Assembly (NCBI RefSeq): GCF_018417535.1
Contig: NZ_CP070978.1
Location: 2,666,001 to 2,730,000, forward strand
DNA: 64,000 nucleotides
Direction: 5' to 3'
Source: Burkholderia pyrrocinia
GTDB taxonomy: Bacteria; Pseudomonadota; Gammaproteobacteria; Burkholderiales; Burkholderiaceae
The position numbers and the translations under genes were made by a program. Below the pieces are notes generated by a model. That model was given only the letters and a program-made list of their open reading frames with translations. It ran no database searches and was not told the DNA's origin. Below are positions 1 to 8,555 of this stretch, one piece after another (within the stretch, counting starts at the first letter, position 1; every line of letters begins with the position of its first letter).

Positions 1-689
1 ACCCGTTGCGCCGCAGGCCGCCATCGGGGTTGTCCCACCCTAATGTCTGACGAAATAATGCCGAAAAAAAGAAACCGTCGAACCTATTCGGGTCAACGGT
101 TTTTGAAGGCACGAAATTGACGGCTCCGAGGGAAGTCCGTCAAAAATCATTTTATAGGTTAACAAGTCGGAAAGATTGTTAAATTTGTTTCAATCTATAA
201 TTATCGGACGATTTAACTTGGTATTATTGATTCAAGGCGGCTTGATTCTGTTTTGGAATTTAATAATATCGTTTGAAACGTGAAAATTGCATGCTGCAGT
301 GATCGAATGGCGCGCGGCGGCAGGTTTTCAGCGGGTAGTAGCGTGGGTAGCTGGCCGCTGCTGCGGGCTCGGCATTGAATGCGGGCGGCGCTTCTCGGGT
401 TGGTATTTATCTGATCAATCGAAAAAAATCGCGATTTGCGAGATTGGCATATCGCGGGAAAAACGATTCGGATAAAGTTGTTTGGGAAAAAATAAACGGT
501 TTCTGGATTGGGGTTCCGTCATTCGCGTTGTGTAACCTGTCGCACTGTCGGTGTCGCGCGTATATGGTGTATTCCCTATGACTGAATATCGTTGACAAAT
601 ATCGAATTTGACGGCGCGCCGAAACGATAAGTACGCTCCCGGAAAAAATCGACATAACAGGATGGGCCGGGTAGGCGGCGGAGCGCATC
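1..689. other. AT-rich intergenic region, no convincing gene
   Basis: About 690 bases, visibly richer in A and T than the rest of the window, especially 100-290. Short open frames at 287-475 and 375-581 have no recognisable domain or good ribosome binding site and are not called. The stretch holds a candidate bidirectional terminator at 62-104 and presumably the promoter of the EAL gene, for which I see no clear -35/-10 pair. Confidence 0.6.
62..104. terminator. Candidate bidirectional intrinsic terminator
   Basis: AAACCGT (72-78) pairs with ACGGTTT (96-102), with a short inner ACC/GGT pairing. A run of T follows on the plus strand (100-104). A run of seven A at 64-70 becomes a U tract for transcripts on the minus strand. 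It probably closes a gene to the left of the window. The stem is short, so this is tentative. Confidence 0.4.
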
Positions 690-1565
690 ATGGTCGGTTC
701 GCTCCGCATGTTTGTTGAGGTCGAGCCGTCTTCGGCGGCTCGCCATTTGCCGGAGCGCCGGATGAATGCGGTCGAAGCTCGCCTGGGGGCGAATCGGGAA
801 GCGAATCGTGACGAAATCGATCTCGTGTTCGGCGCGCCCGACGATCATCCCGACCTCGCGTCGGTACGCAGTTTCGTGGAAAGCCGGCTCGGGTTCGCGC
901 ATGAGCCGGTGTGCCGATCCGATCTGTCGGGCGGCGTGCTGTACCAGGAATGCCTGGCGCGGTTGCGCTGGGGCGAGCGCGACGTGCTGCCGCCGGCCGC
1001 GTTCCTGCCGCGGCTCGAGGCGCTCGGGCTGATGCGCTGGTTCGACCGGCTCGTCGTGGGCAGGACGATCGACGAGCTGCGCGCCGATCCGGGTGCCGTC
1101 TACGGTTGCAACGTCGCGGCGGCGAGCGCGGTCGTCGACGACGCGTGGCTGGCCATTTTCAGGCGGCTCGAGCACGAGCCGTCGGTCGCGGCCCGGCTGG
1201 TGATCGAGATCACGGAGACGGGGCCGCTGAATCCCGTCGCGGGCCGGTCGTTCGTGAACCGCTTCCGGCAGGCCGGGTGCCGGATCGCGATCGACGATTT
1301 CGGTGTCGGCTTCAGCGCATTGAACAATCTGGTGGTCGGCAATCCCGACATCGTGAAGCTCGACCGGTCGATCCTGTCGATGATCAAGCGCAACGCGATC
1401 GGGCGCTACCAGTTCCGCAGGCTGATCGCGTTCGCGCATGAAGGCGCGCGGCACGTCGTCGTCGAAGGCGTGGAGAACGAGATCGACCGGCAGATCATCG
1501 TGGATGCCGGCGTCGCATGGGCGCAGGGCATCCGTTTTTCATGGCGGTCGCCGGCCGCCGCGTGA
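690..1565 (+). CDS. EAL-domain protein, probable c-di-GMP phosphodiesterase
   Basis: A 291-residue protein that is almost only an EAL domain; no GGDEF, PAS or membrane segment is visible. The metal- and substrate-binding signature is kept: ECLAR at 87-91 (family ExLxR), N141, EITE at 173-176, DD at 202-203, K223, EGVE at 259-262 and QG at 279-280. The pattern therefore fits an active cytoplasmic enzyme hydrolysing cyclic di-GMP, although the family name residues read ECL instead of EAL. The first 70 residues match nothing I know. A GGAG sits just upstream of the chosen ATG; internal starts at 708 or 762 are possible. It stands alone on the plus strand, convergent with the adhesin cluster. Confidence 0.85.
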   Translation: MVGSLRMFVEVEPSSAARHLPERRMNAVEARLGANREANRDEIDLVFGAPDDHPDLASVRSFVESRLGFAHEPVCRSDLSGGVLYQECLARLRWGERDVLPPAAFLPRLEALGLMRWFDRLVVGRTIDELRADPGAVYGCNVAAASAVVDDAWLAIFRRLEHEPSVAARLVIEITETGPLNPVAGRSFVNRFRQAGCRIAIDDFGVGFSALNNLVVGNPDIVKLDRSILSMIKRNAIGRYQFRRLIAFAHEGARHVVVEGVENEIDRQIIVDAGVAWAQGIRFSWRSPAAA

Positions 1566-1658
1566 CGGCGCGGAAACAGGCGAGGCGGCGTGCGTGATGC
1601 GCGCCGCGGTCGGGCGGGGCCGGCGCGTGGCCGGGACGAATCGCAAAGGGGCGTGGGC

Positions 1659-2075
1659 ATGGCGGGGACGAAGGCCGGAGGCGAAACGGGCACGCAGGCA
1701 ACCGATGCGCGCGACCTGGTCGCGCTCGCCGAGCTGGCCGACATGCTGTGGCAACTGGGCGCCGAATCGACCGATGTGCCGATCGACGTCGCGCCGTATC
1801 TCGACGGCCTGCAGGCCGTCGCGCGCCGCATTCAGCGGATGACGCCGCTCGACGCCAGCGGCCGCGAGCTGGCGGCGCGGCACTATTACGCGGGTGTCAT
1901 CGCGGGCGCGTGCGGCGACGATTCGGCGATCGCGCGCGGCGTATCCGACAGTCTCGTGAAGCAATCCGGCGGCGCAAGCCGGCCGGCGGCCCGTTGCTTC
2001 GCCGCGCTCGCACGCACGGGGCGGCGGCATGGCCGCGCATTCGCCGCGCAAAGCGGCGCTCGGGTGCTGGTCTAG
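1659..2075 (+). CDS. Small hypothetical protein
   Basis: A 138-residue protein of unknown function starting 93 bases after the EAL gene on the same strand, so possibly cotranscribed. Residues 15-90 look helical and cytoplasmic (Ala, Leu, Asp rich). The last 30 residues are Arg/Ala rich. There is no signal peptide or membrane segment. I chose the ATG at 1659, with an AAAGGGG stretch upstream, over the longer frame from 1590, whose first residues are low-complexity Arg/Gly. The C-terminal part could be a readthrough of GC-rich DNA, so the true stop may mark a degraded gene. Confidence 0.5.
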   Translation: MAGTKAGGETGTQATDARDLVALAELADMLWQLGAESTDVPIDVAPYLDGLQAVARRIQRMTPLDASGRELAARHYYAGVIAGACGDDSAIARGVSDSLVKQSGGASRPAARCFAALARTGRRHGRAFAAQSGARVLV

Positions 2076-2102
2076 GGCCTGTTATCCGCGTGAACAGGCC
2101 CT
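2074..2102. terminator. Perfect 10-bp stem between convergent genes
   Basis: AGGGCCTGTT (2074-2083) and AACAGGCCCT (2093-2102) form a perfect 10-bp stem with a 9-nt loop. It overlaps the stop codon of the small gene and lies between two convergent transcription units. Neither side has a T tract, so it may be a weak terminator or an RNA-stabilising hairpin. Confidence 0.45.
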
Positions 2103-2186
2103 GGCGTATCCGGTGCGCGTGCGGGCCGGGACGCGGCCGGCTTCGACCTCGTCCGGACACGGCCGCCCGGCCGCGCGGCAAATCGA

Positions 2187-4154
2187 TCAATCCTTCCCGA
2201 AACCGCCGAGCACGAGCGCCATCGCGCGGTCGATCGCGTCGTCCCATTGCCCCATGTGCGCCGCGCGCACGATCCGGATGCCCGGATAGAGCGCGGTGCG
2301 CGAGCCGGTTTCCCAGCGTGCGTCGGCCTTCGGGCTGAGCAGCAGCACGGCCGGCACGCCGAGCGCGCCGGCGAGGTGGATGTGCGCGGTGCAGGTGGTC
2401 ACCACGGCGTCCATCGCGAGCATCAGTGCCGCGAGATCGCTGAAATCGCCGATCGCGTGATGCGGGAACGTCACCGGCAGGTCCGATTGCTCGGACTGCG
2501 CGGACAGGTCGCGGTTGATGCAGTACGCGGCGTGGCCCTGCATCCGTGCAAGCGATGCGAAATCACGCAGGCTGGCCGCGCGATGGAAGCGCGCGTCGCT
2601 TTCGTCGCGGCCGCGCCAGTTGAGCCCGATGCGGCGCGTGCCGGGCGCGTGGCCGTCGCGCGACACGCGCTCGCGCCACGCGGCCGCGTGCGCCGGCGGG
2701 CACGACAGGTACGCGGCCGGCGCGCCTTCCGGCGCCGGCGCGTAGCCGAACCGGGCGGCGAGCATCAGGAACGAACACCAGTAGTCGTGCGCGATCTGCG
2801 ACGTGTCGGCCCACGCGCCGTGCGCGCCGATGAAGTCGATGCGCGGGAACGTATGGCGCAGCAGGCCCGTCAGCGCATCGGGGACGACCACGGTCACGCC
2901 CGCGCAGCCGAGCGCGTCCAGCGCATGCAGGTAGCGTGCGTACTGGAGCTGGTCGCCGGCGCCGCCGTAGCTGATCACGAGCAGCCGCTTGCCGTGCAGC
3001 GGCTGGCCCAGGTAGAGCCGCTCGGTCGGCAGCCCGAACTGCGCGGCCGTCAGCACGTTTTCGCTGGCGACTGTGGCGCGTGCGGCCTCGTCGCGCCGGC
3101 CGGCGCGCAGCAGCAGCGCCGAGCGCGCGAGTTCGATGCGCCCGCGCGCCGCGTCGGGCAGCGCGGCCGGATCGCCGAAGTGGTCGAGCGCCGCGAGCCC
3201 GGCGTCGGGCGCGCCGGCGAAGCCGTAGCACGACGCGAGCTGCAGCGCGATCGCATCGTCGTCGAGCCCGTGGCCGCGCGCGCGTTGCCAGCGGTCGATC
3301 GCATGCCCCCACTCGCAGCGCGACTCGTGGTCGAGCGCACGGTTCCAGTTCGTTTCGGGCGCGTCGGCGTCGACGGCAGTCGGGCTATCCGTGCCGCCTT
3401 CGGCCTCCGATGCGACGGCGAGCGGTTCGCCCGAGATGATCAGGCGTTGCCGGTCCCAGCGCGGGTTCGGCACGCACAGCATGTTCAGCGCGTCGACTCG
3501 GTAGAACGTGTAGTCGAGACCGGCGAACGTAGCGATGATCGGCGCCTCGCCGACCTTCCAGTATTCGATCCAGCACCACGGCAGATGCGCTTCGATCAGC
3601 CGGCACGCACCGCGCAGCGCGTCGACCTCCATCCCTTCGATGCCGAGCTTCAGGAAGTCGAGCCGCGGCAGGCCGAGCGAATCGAGCCTGACGACCGGCG
3701 TTGGCGTGCCGCCCGCCGATTGGCTGTCGACGAGCGACACCGTGCCGAAATCGGCATCCTTCCCGTAATCGATGTCGGGCACCTTCATCGTGCCGTTGGT
3801 GCTCGCGAGCCCCATGTTCAGCAGATGGAGGTTGTCGAGCTGGTTGAGCGCGATCGTGCCGCCGAGCGCGTGGAACAGCGTGCGCTGCGGTTCGAACGCA
3901 TAGACGCGGCCGCCGCGTTCGCGCAGCCGATGCGCGATCGGCACGCACACGAGCCCCGCATTCGCGCCGCCGTCCACCGCGATCGCGCCGTCGGGCAACT
4001 GATCGATCACCGGCAGCATCACGTCGAGCTCGCCCTGGATATGCGGCCGGCCGGTCTTGATCAGCGCCTCGGCCTGGAGATCGCAGTGCCGGTTGATGAC
4101 GAACGGGCCGTGGATCGAATCGATCACGACGAAATTGCGGACGGTCTGATTCAT
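2187..4154 (-). CDS. FkbM-family methyltransferase / glycosyltransferase fusion
   Basis: A 655-residue two-enzyme protein. Residues about 1-240 are an FkbM-type SAM-dependent methyltransferase: motif I DGGANAG at 61-67, YAFEPQ at 85-90, and a late motif LKLGIEGME at 168-176 where family members usually have an Asp in place of the Gly. Residues about 270-380 look like helical TPR-type repeats. Residues 389-655 resemble GT9/TPR-linked glycosyltransferases: a GGAGDQLQYAR start, an IGLNWRG strand, and a DFSDLAAL...TCTAHIHLAGALG region. It is the last gene of the run from the adhesin, 23 bases after a DUF2827 gene. Likely role (inference): transfer and O-methylation of a sugar on a cell-surface acceptor. 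I start at 4154; the frame open to 5009 is only the shadow of the upstream gene. Confidence 0.8.
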   Translation of the reverse strand: MNQTVRNFVVIDSIHGPFVINRHCDLQAEALIKTGRPHIQGELDVMLPVIDQLPDGAIAVDGGANAGLVCVPIAHRLRERGGRVYAFEPQRTLFHALGGTIALNQLDNLHLLNMGLASTNGTMKVPDIDYGKDADFGTVSLVDSQSAGGTPTPVVRLDSLGLPRLDFLKLGIEGMEVDALRGACRLIEAHLPWCWIEYWKVGEAPIIATFAGLDYTFYRVDALNMLCVPNPRWDRQRLIISGEPLAVASEAEGGTDSPTAVDADAPETNWNRALDHESRCEWGHAIDRWQRARGHGLDDDAIALQLASCYGFAGAPDAGLAALDHFGDPAALPDAARGRIELARSALLLRAGRRDEAARATVASENVLTAAQFGLPTERLYLGQPLHGKRLLVISYGGAGDQLQYARYLHALDALGCAGVTVVVPDALTGLLRHTFPRIDFIGAHGAWADTSQIAHDYWCSFLMLAARFGYAPAPEGAPAAYLSCPPAHAAAWRERVSRDGHAPGTRRIGLNWRGRDESDARFHRAASLRDFASLARMQGHAAYCINRDLSAQSEQSDLPVTFPHHAIGDFSDLAALMLAMDAVVTTCTAHIHLAGALGVPAVLLLSPKADARWETGSRTALYPGIRIVRAAHMGQWDDAIDRAMALVLGGFGKD

Positions 4155-4177
4155 GGGCAGGACGCGTGCGAAGGAGA

Positions 4178-5314
4178 TCAGCCGAGCGCGCGGCCGGCGA
4201 ACAGGTGCTGGATCTGCGCGGAATACGCGCGGACGTTGTGTTCGGCGAGCGTGTCGACCTGGTGCAGGCAGCGGCGCGCGGCTGCCGCGTAGTCGTCGAG
4301 CCGCGCGTCGTGCGTCTGAGCGGCGGTCGCGATCGCGCGCGCCGCATCGAAGATCTCGAAGTCCGGGTAGTAGTAGCCGACGTCGCGCAGGAACGGCGAG
4401 TTGTGCACGAGCGGGTAGTTGCCGTACAGCGCGTCGTACAGCAGGTAGTTGAGGCCGTTTTCCCAGTGGTGCGACACGACGATGTCGGTGTGATGCGCGG
4501 CCCACGCGACGAACGGCGCGCGCACGTCGGCCGTCGCCTTGCCGTCGCGCACCATCTCGAGTCCTAGCGCGAGGTGCTTGAAGGCGACGTTTTCCTTCTT
4601 GTCGAACGTGTTGGTCATGTACACGTGCTCGACGAGCTCCGGATGCTCGACGTAGCACGCGTTCGCGGCGAGCATCGGCACGATCGAGCTCTTCACGACG
4701 TTCAGGTTCGGTTCGAAGAACGCGATGCGCTTCGCCGGGCCGTGGTTGCGGTAGCCGAAGCGGGCCTTCAGTTCGGGATCGGCGCCGAGGCTGCGCTCGA
4801 TGAAATACGGCGACCAGATGTGCGGCAGCTCGATCACCGGCGCGCGATACACGGCCTGGAAATACGCCGCGCACGTGTGCATGTGCTGCGGGTTGGTCCA
4901 GATCTCGTCGAACTGCACGCGGTGCGGGTTCGGCCGCCAGTCGTTCTTCTCGAAGTTGATCGTCTCGACCGCGATCACGTAGTCGTTGCCGAAGCGGTAC
5001 GACACGCACTTGCCGCCGCGCTGGCGCACGACCTCGGTGTGCGACGGGTCGATGAACGCGTTCATCTCGATCAGCAGGTCGGTCTGGTGGACGACGGCCG
5101 ACAGCGGCCGCAGCGCGTCGCCGAACGCGTCCATCACCAGTGCTTGCGGGTACTCGGTGATGCCGTTGTCGTGCGCGAGCCAGACCTCGCCGATCAGCGG
5201 CGACTGCTTCAGCAGCATGTACAGGTACACGCAGTGCTGGTTCGCGCCGTTGTACCAGATCGACTGCGTCGCGTCGCGCTGCACGTTCATCGTTATCGCG
5301 ACATTGAGTTTCAT
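4178..5314 (-). CDS. DUF2827 protein, putative glycosyltransferase (copy 1)
   Basis: A 378-residue soluble protein of the DUF2827 family, which is found mainly in Burkholderia and its relatives and is usually annotated as glycosyltransferase-like; no activity is established to my knowledge. It shares with the two other copies here a near-N-terminal (S/A)(I/L)W(Y/E)NG motif, a PHIW(S/H)P motif, an EPN(L/I)...K(S/T) segment, and a C-terminal block starting VVSHHWENG and running through YPL(V/I)HNS to YYPDF. The HNS...YPDF block recalls the nucleotide-sugar half of GT-B enzymes (inference). It lies 31 bases downstream of a DUF4019 gene and 23 bases upstream of the FkbM/glycosyltransferase gene, so it is probably in one operon. 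Confidence 0.8.
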   Translation of the reverse strand: MKLNVAITMNVQRDATQSIWYNGANQHCVYLYMLLKQSPLIGEVWLAHDNGITEYPQALVMDAFGDALRPLSAVVHQTDLLIEMNAFIDPSHTEVVRQRGGKCVSYRFGNDYVIAVETINFEKNDWRPNPHRVQFDEIWTNPQHMHTCAAYFQAVYRAPVIELPHIWSPYFIERSLGADPELKARFGYRNHGPAKRIAFFEPNLNVVKSSIVPMLAANACYVEHPELVEHVYMTNTFDKKENVAFKHLALGLEMVRDGKATADVRAPFVAWAAHHTDIVVSHHWENGLNYLLYDALYGNYPLVHNSPFLRDVGYYYPDFEIFDAARAIATAAQTHDARLDDYAAAARRCLHQVDTLAEHNVRAYSAQIQHLFAGRALG

Positions 5315-5345
5315 ATCGGCTCCGGTGAGGCGGGCGGTGTTCGCC

Positions 5346-5813
5346 TTACTGCACGGCGCCTTGCGACTGGCGCGGCACGTAGCCTGTCAGGTGCCAGCGG
5401 CCGTCGTCGTCGAGGCGAAAGCTCAGCTTCTCGTACACGGTAGCGCCGCTTGTCAGCGTGGTTGCATAGTCGACGTTCGCGTAGAGCCCGTCGGGCATCG
5501 CCGATGCATTCGTATAGCGGATGCGGGTGATCTGCGCCCAGCCGCGATGGCTGACCGCGCCGACGGACTGGCGGGCCCGCTGCATGTCCGCCGCGAACGG
5601 ATCCTGCTTGATGCGTGCCTTCACGAACGCGGCGGCATCGCTCCACACCGCACCGTACTGGCCGGCGTCGAGCTGCTTGAACACCGCGTCCGAATCGCGG
5701 AGCAGCGTGTCGGCCGATTCGCCGGCGGATTGCGCATGCGCGCCGATCGCGATCGAAGCGACGGCGCAGCCGATCAGCCATTGGGCGCGGGTGAGGGGCG
5801 TGCGTGCGTTCAT
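5346..5813 (-). CDS. DUF4019 secreted protein
   Basis: A 155-residue protein with a Sec-type signal peptide (hydrophobic stretch then AHAQS, cleavage about residue 29). The mature part fits the DUF4019 pattern: an early helix with LDAGQYGAVWSDAA, a central RARQSVGAVSHRG segment and a C-terminal beta strand pair ending GRWHLTGY. Function is unknown; periplasmic location is expected. It sits between two DUF2827 genes with gaps of 31 and 25 bases, so it is cotranscribed with them. The start at 5813 is chosen because the signal peptide follows it directly; the longer frame to 5948 begins inside the upstream gene. Confidence 0.75.
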   Translation of the reverse strand: MNARTPLTRAQWLIGCAVASIAIGAHAQSAGESADTLLRDSDAVFKQLDAGQYGAVWSDAAAFVKARIKQDPFAADMQRARQSVGAVSHRGWAQITRIRYTNASAMPDGLYANVDYATTLTSGATVYEKLSFRLDDDGRWHLTGYVPRQSQGAVQ

Positions 5814-5838
5814 GTCGGGGTCCGGAAAGGGCGGCGCG

Positions 5839-6993
5839 TCATGCGTCGCGATAGAGGGTGGCGATCGCGTCCGTATAAGCGGCGACGTTCTCGGGGTTAT
5901 AGATGCTGACCGAGTCGAGCACGTGCTTCGACTGCTCGCGGTACGCATCGAGATTCGCGTCGTGCTCGGCGAACGCTTGCAGCAGCGCGCGGCCGCCGGC
6001 CTGGCAGTCGAAGTCCGGATAGAAATACCCGGCCTTGCCGAGGAACGGCGAGTTGTGGATCAGCGGATAGTCGCCGTACAGCAGTTCGTAATACAGGTAG
6101 TTCTGCGCGTTTTCCCACGTGTGCGACACCACCGCATCGCCGTACGCGGCCATGAACTCGTACACCGCATAGCGACTTTCGAACGTCGTGATGCCGTGCT
6201 CGACGATGTCGAGGCTCTTCGCGAAGTGGACGAAGGTTGCGTGCTCCTTGATGTGGATCGTGTTGCACACGCGCACGAACTCAAGGAATTTCGGATTGGC
6301 ACGGTATGCCTCTTCCGCGACCAGCATCGGGATGATGCTCGTCTTCACCATGCAGATGTTCGGCTCGAACATCGTCACGCGCCAGCGCGGCTTGCCGGGC
6401 TGATAGCCGAACGACAAACCGGCGCCGAGCGTCGCGCGCGCCTTGTCGAACAGCATCGGGTGCCAGATGTGCGGGACGATCGTGACGGGCGCGCGCAGGC
6501 CTGTCTGGTAATAGTGCAGGCACGAGCGCTCGAATTCGGGAATCGTCCACACCGCGTCGTACGGCGCGCCCGAGAACAGGAAGCCCGACGGCTTGTCGAA
6601 CATCGCGCGTTCGATGTCGATCACGTAGTCGTTGCCGACCCGCATCGTGACGACCTTGCCGCCGCGGTCGCGGAATGCGCGCAGGTAGTCGGCGCCGAAC
6701 TGCGCGCTCATTTCGATCAGCACGTCGCAGCGTTGCAGCGCTTCGTCCATCGACAGCAGCGGCACGTCCCATTCGCCGAGCATCATTTGCGGATCGGCGA
6801 CCTGTTCGCCGCCGTTCACCATCACGGCTTCCGCGACGAGCGGCGACTGGCGCAACAGCAGGATCAGCAGCAGGCAGTTCTGGAAGATGCCGTTTTCCCA
6901 CAGCGACTGGCCGGCGCCGCGCACGAACAGCGACACGCCGACGACGAGACGCTTGCCCTCGCCGGGCGCTTGACGGGCATTGGAGTCCGACAT
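5839..6993 (-). CDS. DUF2827 protein, putative glycosyltransferase (copy 2)
   Basis: A 384-residue paralogue of the neighbouring DUF2827 proteins. It keeps all the shared blocks: SLWENGIFQN near the N-terminus, PHIWHP in the middle, EPNICMVKTS, and VVSHTWENAQNYLYYELLYG followed by YPLIHNS and YFYPDF. No signal peptide or membrane span is seen, so cytoplasmic action on a precursor is likely. The ATG at 6993 follows the end of copy 3 by 14 bases; the longer frame to 7128 starts inside copy 3. Close packing and the shared strand argue for one mRNA. Confidence 0.8.
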   Translation of the reverse strand: MSDSNARQAPGEGKRLVVGVSLFVRGAGQSLWENGIFQNCLLLILLLRQSPLVAEAVMVNGGEQVADPQMMLGEWDVPLLSMDEALQRCDVLIEMSAQFGADYLRAFRDRGGKVVTMRVGNDYVIDIERAMFDKPSGFLFSGAPYDAVWTIPEFERSCLHYYQTGLRAPVTIVPHIWHPMLFDKARATLGAGLSFGYQPGKPRWRVTMFEPNICMVKTSIIPMLVAEEAYRANPKFLEFVRVCNTIHIKEHATFVHFAKSLDIVEHGITTFESRYAVYEFMAAYGDAVVSHTWENAQNYLYYELLYGDYPLIHNSPFLGKAGYFYPDFDCQAGGRALLQAFAEHDANLDAYREQSKHVLDSVSIYNPENVAAYTDAIATLYRDA

Positions 6994-7007
6994 GCGTATG
7001 CTCCGGT

Positions 7008-8153
7008 TCAGGCGACCAGACGCGAGACGAACGCGTCGAGGTTCGCGGGGTTGTCGATCGAGACGGACTGCAGCAGCCGGCCGGCCTTCGCGCGGTAGTC
7101 GTCGAGGCGTTCGTCGTGATGCAGCCACGCGTCGAGCAGCGCGCGGCCGCCCGCGGCCGAGTCGAAGTCCGGGTAGTAATAGCCGGCGTCGCCGAGCAGC
7201 GTCGAGTTGTGGATCAGCGGATAGCCGCCGTGCAGCACGTCGTAATACAGATAGTTCTGCGCGTTTTCCCAGTGATGGGACACGACCGCGTCCGCGTGGC
7301 GCGCCATGAAGCCCGGCAGGTCGATGCGCGGTTCGAAGGTCGCCTTGTGCTGGCGCACGAGATCGAGGCTGTTCGCGAAGTGCACGAAGGTCGGATGTTC
7401 CTTCATGTGCATCGAGTTGACGACGAACATGTGTTGCACCGCGTCAGGCCGTGCACGGTAGAACTCGTCGCACGCGAGCATCGGGTAGTGGCAGGATTTG
7501 GCGACCGAGATGTTCGGTTCGAGCATCGCCAGGCGCCACGGGCGGCGGCCGGGCCGATAGCCGAACGTCGCGCCTTCGTCGGCGAGCGCGGCGACGCGGC
7601 GATCGAGAAAGTACGGCGACCAGATGTGCGGCATCAGATGGACGGGCGCGCGCAGGATGGTCTGCAGCATCGGCGCCGCGGTCTTGTCGTATTGCGGCAG
7701 CAGCCACACTTCGTCGAACGGCGCGCCGTTGAAGATGTGCCCCGACGGTTTTCCGAAGATCGGGGTTTCGCACATGCCGGCATACACGTGCCCGCAGAAG
7801 AACGCGGCGATTTTCTTGCCGAGCGCCTTCATGTGCCTGAGCCATTCGACCGGCAACTGCGCGCCCAACTCGATCACGACGTCGAGTTCGTGCGTGACGT
7901 CGGCGGGCTTCACGAGCGGGATGTCGAGGCCGTCGAGTTCGAGGCCGGCCGGCAGTGCGTTGGCGTCGCCGCCGTTCAGGAAATAGACGGGGCCGACGCG
8001 ATCCGAGCGCTTGAGCATCATCGCGAGGAACGCGATGTTCTGGTGAATGCCGTTTTCCCAGATCGCCTGGCCGTCCCGCGCAAACAGCGAGATGCCGACG
8101 GCCGGCCGTTGCTTGCGGGTGCCGCCCGCGGCGGCTTCATTGATGTCCGTCAC
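7008..8153 (-). CDS. DUF2827 protein, putative glycosyltransferase (copy 3)
   Basis: A 381-residue DUF2827 protein, the first of the three copies in transcription order. It shares AIWENGIHQN, PHIWSP, EPNISVAKS and VVSHHWENAQNYLYYD with the other copies. In the C-terminal block it is closest to copy 2 (GDAGYYYPDF followed by GGRALL), suggesting tandem duplication. The start codon is GTG at 8153, preceded by an AGAGGAAA ribosome binding site at good distance. About 400 bases of non-coding DNA separate it from the OmpA-like gene, so it may have its own promoter. Confidence 0.8.
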   Translation of the reverse strand: MTDINEAAAGGTRKQRPAVGISLFARDGQAIWENGIHQNIAFLAMMLKRSDRVGPVYFLNGGDANALPAGLELDGLDIPLVKPADVTHELDVVIELGAQLPVEWLRHMKALGKKIAAFFCGHVYAGMCETPIFGKPSGHIFNGAPFDEVWLLPQYDKTAAPMLQTILRAPVHLMPHIWSPYFLDRRVAALADEGATFGYRPGRRPWRLAMLEPNISVAKSCHYPMLACDEFYRARPDAVQHMFVVNSMHMKEHPTFVHFANSLDLVRQHKATFEPRIDLPGFMARHADAVVSHHWENAQNYLYYDVLHGGYPLIHNSTLLGDAGYYYPDFDSAAGGRALLDAWLHHDERLDDYRAKAGRLLQSVSIDNPANLDAFVSRLVA

Positions 8154-8555
8154 CGGTTGGTTTCCTCTGCGGCGTCGTGCGTCCGGGCAGGGCGTCGAGC
8201 GTCTGGCCTGGAAGCGGCGTGCCGTGGATTGTCATGGTTGCATTCGCCGGTGCAGCGCGGCAGGCGAATCGGGCGACGTGGTTCGCGAGGGCGGCAGCCG
8301 GATTCCGGCGTGTCGTCGGGCACGCCTGGCACGGCGAGCGATCTTGGCAGGCAGCCCCGGCGACTGTCTGCGGCGATTGTGGCACGGAAATCGCCGGTTT
8401 GTGGAGGGCCATGACGAACTTTGACATAGCCACCGGCCAACGGGAGCGGGGCGCCGGCGCAGCGGCGCCCGCGTTGTCTGGCGGATGTCCGGAGGATTTC
8501 CGGCGCGGCGCTGGCGGCCGGCCGGATCGGGGCGCCGCGCGCGGCGGCCGCCCGC
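8154..8555. other. GC-rich intergenic region, no gene seen
   Basis: About 400 bases between the OmpA-like gene and the first DUF2827 gene. Frames crossing it are compositional shadows without domain or start signal. It presumably holds the 3' end of the adhesin/OmpA message and a promoter for the DUF2827 genes, but I cannot point to either. Confidence 0.5.

Noticed and set aside
287..581. Two short overlapping plus-strand frames upstream of the EAL gene
   Set aside because: No family resemblance and no start signals; probably intergenic.
2247..4292. Long plus-strand frame opposite the FkbM/glycosyltransferase gene
   Set aside because: Arg/Val-rich shadow typical of GC-rich antisense; the minus strand has clear domains.
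4155..5009. N-terminal extension of the FkbM/glycosyltransferase gene up to 5009
   Set aside because: It runs antisense-free through the DUF2827 gene in another frame and is Arg-rich; the methyltransferase starts at 4154.
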